From Aliivibrio sp. S3MY1 (GTDB taxonomy: Bacteria; Pseudomonadota; Gammaproteobacteria; Enterobacterales; Vibrionaceae): DNA of 60,772 bases. The first letter of the stretch is position 1; each line of letters begins with the position of its first letter. Below the pieces are notes generated by a model that saw only the letters and a list, made by a program, of their open reading frames with translations, searched no databases and was not told the origin of the DNA. The stretch lies in assembly GCF_028765575.1 (NCBI RefSeq), contig NZ_JARACO010000020.1:1-60772 (forward strand). Reading direction: 5' to 3'. Position numbers and translations under genes: made by a program. This document shows positions 57,088 through 60,772 of the stretch, piece after piece.

Positions 57088-57828
57088 ATGTTAGATTTAC
57101 AAGGATATGAATCCTCCATCTTAGACGGAGCGATAGTGACGCTACAAGTTGCATTATTGTCTCTTATTTTAGCCGTGTTTCTAGGGTTACTAGGCGCATT
57201 AGCTAAAATGGCGCCTTATCGTTGGGCGAGAGGAATCGCAACTATTTATACAACGGTTGTTCGTGGTATTCCCGATCTTGTGTTAATGATGTTGTTATTT
57301 TTTGGCGGTCAGATGCTGCTTAATAACGGGTTGTACGCAACGAATGAGTGGATAAATGAGTGGATGACTAATTCTAATCCAGATCATGAATGGTTTTCTT
57401 ACCTTCCAGACTATATTGAAATTAGCCCATTTATCGCCGGTGTTTTAACCATTGGTTTTATCTTTGGCGCTTACATGGCTGAAACCTTCCGTGGTGCAAT
57501 CATGGCCGTTGACCGTGGTGAGATGGAAGCAGCAAAAGCGTATGGAATGAGTGGCGCGATGGCATTTCGTCGTATCCTCTTTCCTCAAATGATCCGTCAT
57601 GCCTTACCTGGATTTGGTAATAATTGGTTAGTTTTATTAAAAACAACCGCGTTAGTTTCGATTATCGGTTTAGAAGATATGGTTCGAGTCAGTTCAATGG
57701 CGGCAGGAACCACTAAAATGCCATTTACGTTCTATATGTCTGTCGCATGTATCTTTTTACTTTTCACTGCTATATCAACCGGTGCTTTAAAGCTTGTTGA
57801 ACGTAAATTCAGTATTCATATGAGGTAA
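57088..57828 (+). CDS. Arginine/ornithine-type ABC importer, permease (HisQ/AotQ type)
   Basis: A 246-residue inner-membrane permease with about five helices and the EAA loop EMEAAKAYGMSGAMAFRRILFPQMIRHALPG. The N-terminal LQGYESSILDGAIVTLQVALLSL is of HisQ/ArtQ kind. It has an extra acidic stretch (WINEWMTNSNPDHEWFS) in an outside loop. 2 bp before the second permease gene. Confidence 0.88.
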   Translation: MLDLQGYESSILDGAIVTLQVALLSLILAVFLGLLGALAKMAPYRWARGIATIYTTVVRGIPDLVLMMLLFFGGQMLLNNGLYATNEWINEWMTNSNPDHEWFSYLPDYIEISPFIAGVLTIGFIFGAYMAETFRGAIMAVDRGEMEAAKAYGMSGAMAFRRILFPQMIRHALPGFGNNWLVLLKTTALVSIIGLEDMVRVSSMAAGTTKMPFTFYMSVACIFLLFTAISTGALKLVERKFSIHMR

Positions 57829-57830
57829 GC

Positions 57831-58508
57831 ATGGATTTTTCAATTATTATTGAGAGCCTACCTGTTTATTTAGAAGGGCTTTGGACTACAGTTTGGTTAG
57901 TGGCACTTTCTCTTGTTATTGGCTTGTGTATCGCAGTACCTTCTGCAATAGCAAGAAATAGTGACAATCCATTCATTTGGGTGCCCGCTTGGGCTTATAT
58001 TTATTTTTTCCGTGGAACGCCGTTATTGATCCAGTTGTATCTTATTTACTACGGCATGGATCAGTTTTTTCCCGTAAAAGATACACTATGGGAGCACGCA
58101 TCATTTTGTGCCTTAGTGGCGTTTGCATTAAATACGGGTGCATATACAGCTGAAATTATTCGTGGTTCAATTAATGGATTACCCCAAGGTGAGATAGAAG
58201 CGGCAAAAGCGTATGGAATGAGTCAATTTCAAACCTATAAACGCATCATTTTACCAAGTGCGTTGCGAAGAGCACTTCCAGCCTACAGTAATGAAGTGAT
58301 TTTTATGCTTCATGGCTCCGCTATTGCGGGAATTGTGACCTTGATGGATTTAACGGGTGCAGCTCGGTTGGTTAATTCTCGTTATTATGCACCGTTTGAG
58401 TCATATATTGCAGCAGGTTTATTTTATATGTGCTTAACGTTTATTATCATTTTTGTATTTAAACAATTAGAAACTCGACTGCTTAGATTTATGAGACCGT
58501 TAAGTTAA
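57831..58508 (+). CDS. Arginine/ornithine-type ABC importer, permease (HisM/AotM type)
   Basis: Partner permease, 225 residues, five helices, EAA loop EIEAAKAYGMSQFQTYKRIILPSALRRALPA and FFRGTPLLIQLYLIYYG typical of HisM. GAGGTAAGC before ATG lies at the end of the preceding gene, so translation is coupled. Last gene of the operon. Confidence 0.88.
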   Translation: MDFSIIIESLPVYLEGLWTTVWLVALSLVIGLCIAVPSAIARNSDNPFIWVPAWAYIYFFRGTPLLIQLYLIYYGMDQFFPVKDTLWEHASFCALVAFALNTGAYTAEIIRGSINGLPQGEIEAAKAYGMSQFQTYKRIILPSALRRALPAYSNEVIFMLHGSAIAGIVTLMDLTGAARLVNSRYYAPFESYIAAGLFYMCLTFIIIFVFKQLETRLLRFMRPLS

Positions 58509-58526
58509 GTGTATTTTAAACATAGA

Positions 58527-58555
58527 AAAAGAGCACAAGATGTGCTCTTTTTTTG
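58527..58555 (+). terminator. Terminator of the importer operon
   Basis: AAAGAGCACA/TGTGCTCTTT stem with a 3-nt loop and seven T, 19 bp past the last gene. Confidence 0.93.
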
Positions 58556-58607
58556 TTAATATCAATAGAACAAGTAAATGGTCAGATTTGCTCTTGAGGA
58601 GATGGTT

Positions 58608-58727
58608 ATGAACGTATCATTTTTATTGATAAGGCTAGTAAAATTAGTCGTGATTTGCGCATTGTTTTTGAGTGTTTTTGATTTCATAGAGCATGGCGAA
58701 ATTCTTTGGTACCAGCGCTGGTTCTAA
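58608..58727 (+). CDS. Predicted 39-residue membrane peptide
   Basis: A short frame missed by a length cut-off. It begins MNVSFLLIRLVKLVV and continues ICALFLSVFDFIEHGEILWY, ending QRWF. One hydrophobic helix (about residues 4-27) with K12 and R9 near the inner end, then an acidic-aromatic tail. GAGGAGATGG, an excellent ribosome site, lies just before the ATG. Upstream is the importer terminator, downstream its own 12-bp perfect terminator stem, so it looks like an independent transcription unit. I do not recognise a family. It is small and might be chance, but start signal plus terminator make coding likely. Confidence 0.65.
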   Translation: MNVSFLLIRLVKLVVICALFLSVFDFIEHGEILWYQRWF

Positions 58728-58737
58728 TCGTAATGAT

Positions 58738-58770
58738 AAACAAGAGCACGTTTATGTGCTCTTGTTTACT
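58738..58770 (+). terminator. Terminator after the 39-codon gene
   Basis: AAACAAGAGCAC/GTGCTCTTGTTT, a perfect 12-bp stem with a 6-nt loop. Its core AAGAGCAC/GTGCTCTT repeats the core of the stem at 58527. It could also serve grxB from the other side. Confidence 0.88.
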
Positions 58771-58794
58771 TTATAGCGACTAATTAAATGAGTG

Positions 58795-59445
58795 CTATAC
58801 CGCGACATCAAAAAATAAATTAACGTCAGTTAGTTCACTGATCTCATCTAAGTAATTTTTTAGGTGTGGAGGAAAATCCAACCCTTTTACTACCGTCAGG
58901 TTACGAAGGAATGGAAATAAATTAATATCATCCCATGTGATTTTATTCCCTTTTTCTGATGGTAACGTAATGAAATTAACATCCACCAATAATGGGTTTA
59001 ATTGATTAATATAATCATCACTTTGAGCTAGCGCTTGCTCAAAGGACATAGCAATAAACGCTTCTTTTTTCTCTGTATACCAAGTAATTGCTTCAGGTTG
59101 TTGAAACTCTTGTAAATTTAGTTGAGTCCAGCGAGGGAAGGTAAGGTTAAAGAATAAAGGACGAGCAGTATCTAACCATTTAGAAATCTCATCGGCGTGA
59201 GTCGCTTGTTCAATAACAGAGTGATGATCGTACTTATCAAGAAACTCTGCGATATCCAAGCTTTCCGCCATGTAGCTGCCGTCTTCTTTCTCTAAAATAG
59301 GTACCATGTTTGCACCGACTTTCTCAATTCGGCTATCTACATCATCATTCTGTATATAAATGAATTCAATAGGCTGATTTTTAATACCAGCAACCATTTT
59401 AGCTTTCATGCAAAATGGGCAATGTTCAAATAAGAATAATTTCAT
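58795..59445 (-). CDS. grxB: Glutaredoxin 2
   Basis: GST-fold glutaredoxin that reduces protein disulfides with glutathione. Active site C9-P-F-C12 (EHCPFC), the thioredoxin cis-proline region MVPILEKEDG and ESLDIAEFLD; all-helical GST-like C-terminal half. 216 residues (E. coli GrxB 215). Downstream of xthA by 55 bp on the same strand, but with a terminator between. Confidence 0.93.
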   Translation of the reverse strand: MKLFLFEHCPFCMKAKMVAGIKNQPIEFIYIQNDDVDSRIEKVGANMVPILEKEDGSYMAESLDIAEFLDKYDHHSVIEQATHADEISKWLDTARPLFFNLTFPRWTQLNLQEFQQPEAITWYTEKKEAFIAMSFEQALAQSDDYINQLNPLLVDVNFITLPSEKGNKITWDDINLFPFLRNLTVVKGLDFPPHLKNYLDEISELTDVNLFFDVAV

Positions 59446-59459
59446 ACTACTTCCTTATT

Positions 59460-59493
59460 AAAAAAGCCTCACTTTAGAATATAAAGTAAGGCT
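59460..59493 (-). terminator. xthA terminator
   Basis: AGCCTTACTTTA/TAAAGTGAGGCT stem (one mismatch) with T run on the minus strand, 8 bp past the xthA stop. Confidence 0.87.
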
Positions 59494-59500
59494 CAAATCG

Positions 59501-60307
59501 TTATTTAAATGTAGACCAGATTGGCGCGTGATCAGACGGTTTTTCAATGCCACGTAGTTCGTAATCAATACCCGCATCTGTACACTTAGCAGCGAGCGTT
59601 GGCGTCGCCAGCACAACATCAATTCGAAGGCCACGATTATCAACAAAGCCTTTCGAACGGTAATCAAACCAAGAGAACTGGTCAGCTACATCAGGATGAA
59701 GGTTACGGAAGGTATCTTCAAAACCCCAATCTTTTACTGTTTGTAGCCATTCACGCTCTTCTGGTTGAAATGAGCATTTACCCGTTCTTAACCAACGCTT
59801 TGCATTTGGTTCACCAATACCAATGTCTAAATCAGTAGGGCTGATATTAATGTCACCCATTATAATGAGCTCTTCATCGCTATTGTGGTGGGTGTTTAGA
59901 TGGGTCATTAAATCTTTATAGAACTGACGTTTGTACGGGAATTTAGTTTCATGCTTGATGCTATCACCCTGTGGGAAATAACCATTCATAACAGTAAACT
60001 GTGAGCCATCTTCACGTTGATGTGTTGTCATTATCATGCGTTTTTGATGCTCTTCGGTATCAGTATCAAAACCGTACTGAACAGAAATAGGTTCTTGCTT
60101 ACATAGCATAGCAACACCGTAATGTGCTTTTTGACCATGGAAGTAGACTTTGTAGCCCATCGCCTCAACAGCTTCAACAGGGAACATTTCGTTATGTACT
60201 TTGATCTCTTGAAGACCAATAACATCAGGGTTGTGCTTATCAATAATCGCTTGAAGTTGATGAAGGCGAGCACGAAGGCCATTTATGTTGAATGAGATTA
60301 CTTTCAT
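59501..60307 (-). CDS. xthA: Exonuclease III
   Basis: Major AP endonuclease and 3'-phosphatase of base-excision repair. Motifs NINGLRA (8-14), LQEIKVH with catalytic E34, [14 protein letters not shown] and SDHAPIW at the C-terminus are intact. 268 residues matches E. coli (268). Transcribed on its own. Confidence 0.97.
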   Translation of the reverse strand: MKVISFNINGLRARLHQLQAIIDKHNPDVIGLQEIKVHNEMFPVEAVEAMGYKVYFHGQKAHYGVAMLCKQEPISVQYGFDTDTEEHQKRMIMTTHQREDGSQFTVMNGYFPQGDSIKHETKFPYKRQFYKDLMTHLNTHHNSDEELIIMGDINISPTDLDIGIGEPNAKRWLRTGKCSFQPEEREWLQTVKDWGFEDTFRNLHPDVADQFSWFDYRSKGFVDNRGLRIDVVLATPTLAAKCTDAGIDYELRGIEKPSDHAPIWSTFK

Positions 60308-60396
60308 AATAGTTAAAGTCCTTGTATTTATGTTGAATCCTAAACGAAGGCAGGATCTTTTAATACAATGATATTACCATTATTTTAAGTGATAAG

Positions 60397-60585
60397 TTAA
60401 TTCATTAACTTAGCAGCAGGCTTGCATGTCTCACAGTGCCATGTGCATTTCTGTTGTCCAAAGCCCGCTTTTATCCATGCCATTGTTACGCTAGTTGATG
60501 GGTTACAAAAAGCCTCTTTATTACATAAGCTACAGGTTTTCCATTGTGAAGGTTCTTGCTGCTTTTGAGTTTGTGCTATGTGCAT
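60397..60585 (-). CDS. Small CxxC protein of unknown function
   Basis: A 62-residue frame with two CxxC pairs (CSLC at 18-21 and CETC at 51-54) and an extra CTW-HC near them, likely one zinc site. AGAGG precedes the ATG at proper distance. No membrane segment or signal peptide. I do not recognise the family; regular spacing of cysteines and the ribosome site argue for a real gene. It stands alone between xthA and a tRNA operon. Confidence 0.65.
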   Translation of the reverse strand: MHIAQTQKQQEPSQWKTCSLCNKEAFCNPSTSVTMAWIKAGFGQQKCTWHCETCKPAAKLMN

Positions 60586-60691
60586 TTTAATGCCTCTATT
60601 TATATTATTGAAAACAAGATAACTGTATATTTGAACAGTGTTTTTGGCAAGTAATAAAAAGAGGAATTCGACGTTTTATTTCTTACAGACA

Positions 60692-60726
60692 CAAAAAAAG
60701 CCAACTCATTTCTGAATTGGCTTTTC
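60692..60726 (-). terminator. Terminator of the tRNA operon at the right edge
   Basis: AAAAGCCAA/TTGGCTTTT stem; read on the minus strand it is followed by a long T run. It lies 22 bp downstream of the tRNA end. Confidence 0.88.
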
Positions 60727-60747
60727 GATCTCTATCGAGATAAATAA

Positions 60748-60772
60748 TGGTGGGGGGGGACGGATTCGAACC
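60748..60772 (-). tRNA. tRNA 3' end (identity not visible)
   Basis: On the minus strand the window ends with GGTTCGAATCC (T arm and loop), GTC, seven C of the acceptor 3' strand, A and an encoded CCA. The spacing 5+7+1+3 after the T loop fits a tRNA exactly. The 5' acceptor strand would be seven G. The anticodon is outside; tyrosine or serine tRNAs of vibrios have a similar T arm, but this cannot be settled here. Confidence 0.85.

Overview
This window looks like a piece of the main chromosome of a marine Vibrionaceae bacterium. An Aliivibrio (Vibrio fischeri group) is the best guess, because the DNA is AT-rich, FadR carries the Vibrio-type insert, the varA-uvrC-pgsA-tRNA block is present, and there is a ChiA-type chitinase and a DUF3360 membrane protein. 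I see no insertion sequence, prophage, integron or CRISPR array. Nearly all genes are full-length housekeeping or metabolic genes.

Layout. 1-2.6 kb: start of nhaB (minus), fadR, a decayed outer-membrane protein gene with an 8-bp tandem repeat, and hns. 2.8-11.3 kb: a lysine riboswitch ahead of an NhaC-family transporter, then a nucleotidyltransferase-like gene joined to polB (DNA polymerase II), then varA-uvrC-pgsA. 11.5-12.2 kb: a tRNA operon Cys-Gly-Leu-Gly plus a broken tRNA-Gly copy. 12.4-22.9 kb: a GcvR-like ACT protein, yccS, helD, mgsA, the TMAO sensing pair torT/torS, and a DUF2057 protein. 23-34 kb: lplA, a pstSCAB phosphate importer without phoU, moeAB, folE, a cardiolipin synthase and an NSS-family sodium symporter. 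34-39.5 kb: a YchJ-like protein, an EAL-HDOD signalling protein, lpxH, ppiB, cysS and tdk. 39.6-48.4 kb: a large secreted chitinase and the oppABCDF peptide importer. 48.5-54.7 kb: the ribosomal oxygenase roxA, pflA, pflB and a DUF3360 membrane protein. 55-60.8 kb: a four-gene arginine/ornithine-type ABC importer behind two tandem ARG boxes, an unlisted 39-residue membrane peptide gene, grxB, xthA, a small CxxC protein and the 3' end of a tRNA gene on the minus strand.

How parts work together. Lysine sensing (riboswitch plus transporter), arginine sensing (ARG boxes plus importer), peptide uptake, chitin breakdown and phosphate import form a nutrient-scavenging set. TorT/TorS, PflA/PflB, MoeA/MoeB (molybdenum cofactor) and a near-perfect FNR-type site before the DUF3360 gene point to anaerobic growth. 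DNA upkeep is covered by polB, uvrC, helD and xthA.

Most noteworthy non-gene signals: a predicted three-way-junction RNA in the pflB leader, a bulged hairpin just before the varA ribosome site, hairpins in every spacer of the tRNA operon, inverted repeats before chiA and the NSS transporter, and the 39-codon gene between two related terminators. I did not find a clearly new multi-gene defence or mobile system; the closest candidate for an undescribed function is the polB-linked nucleotidyltransferase, which lacks one catalytic aspartate.
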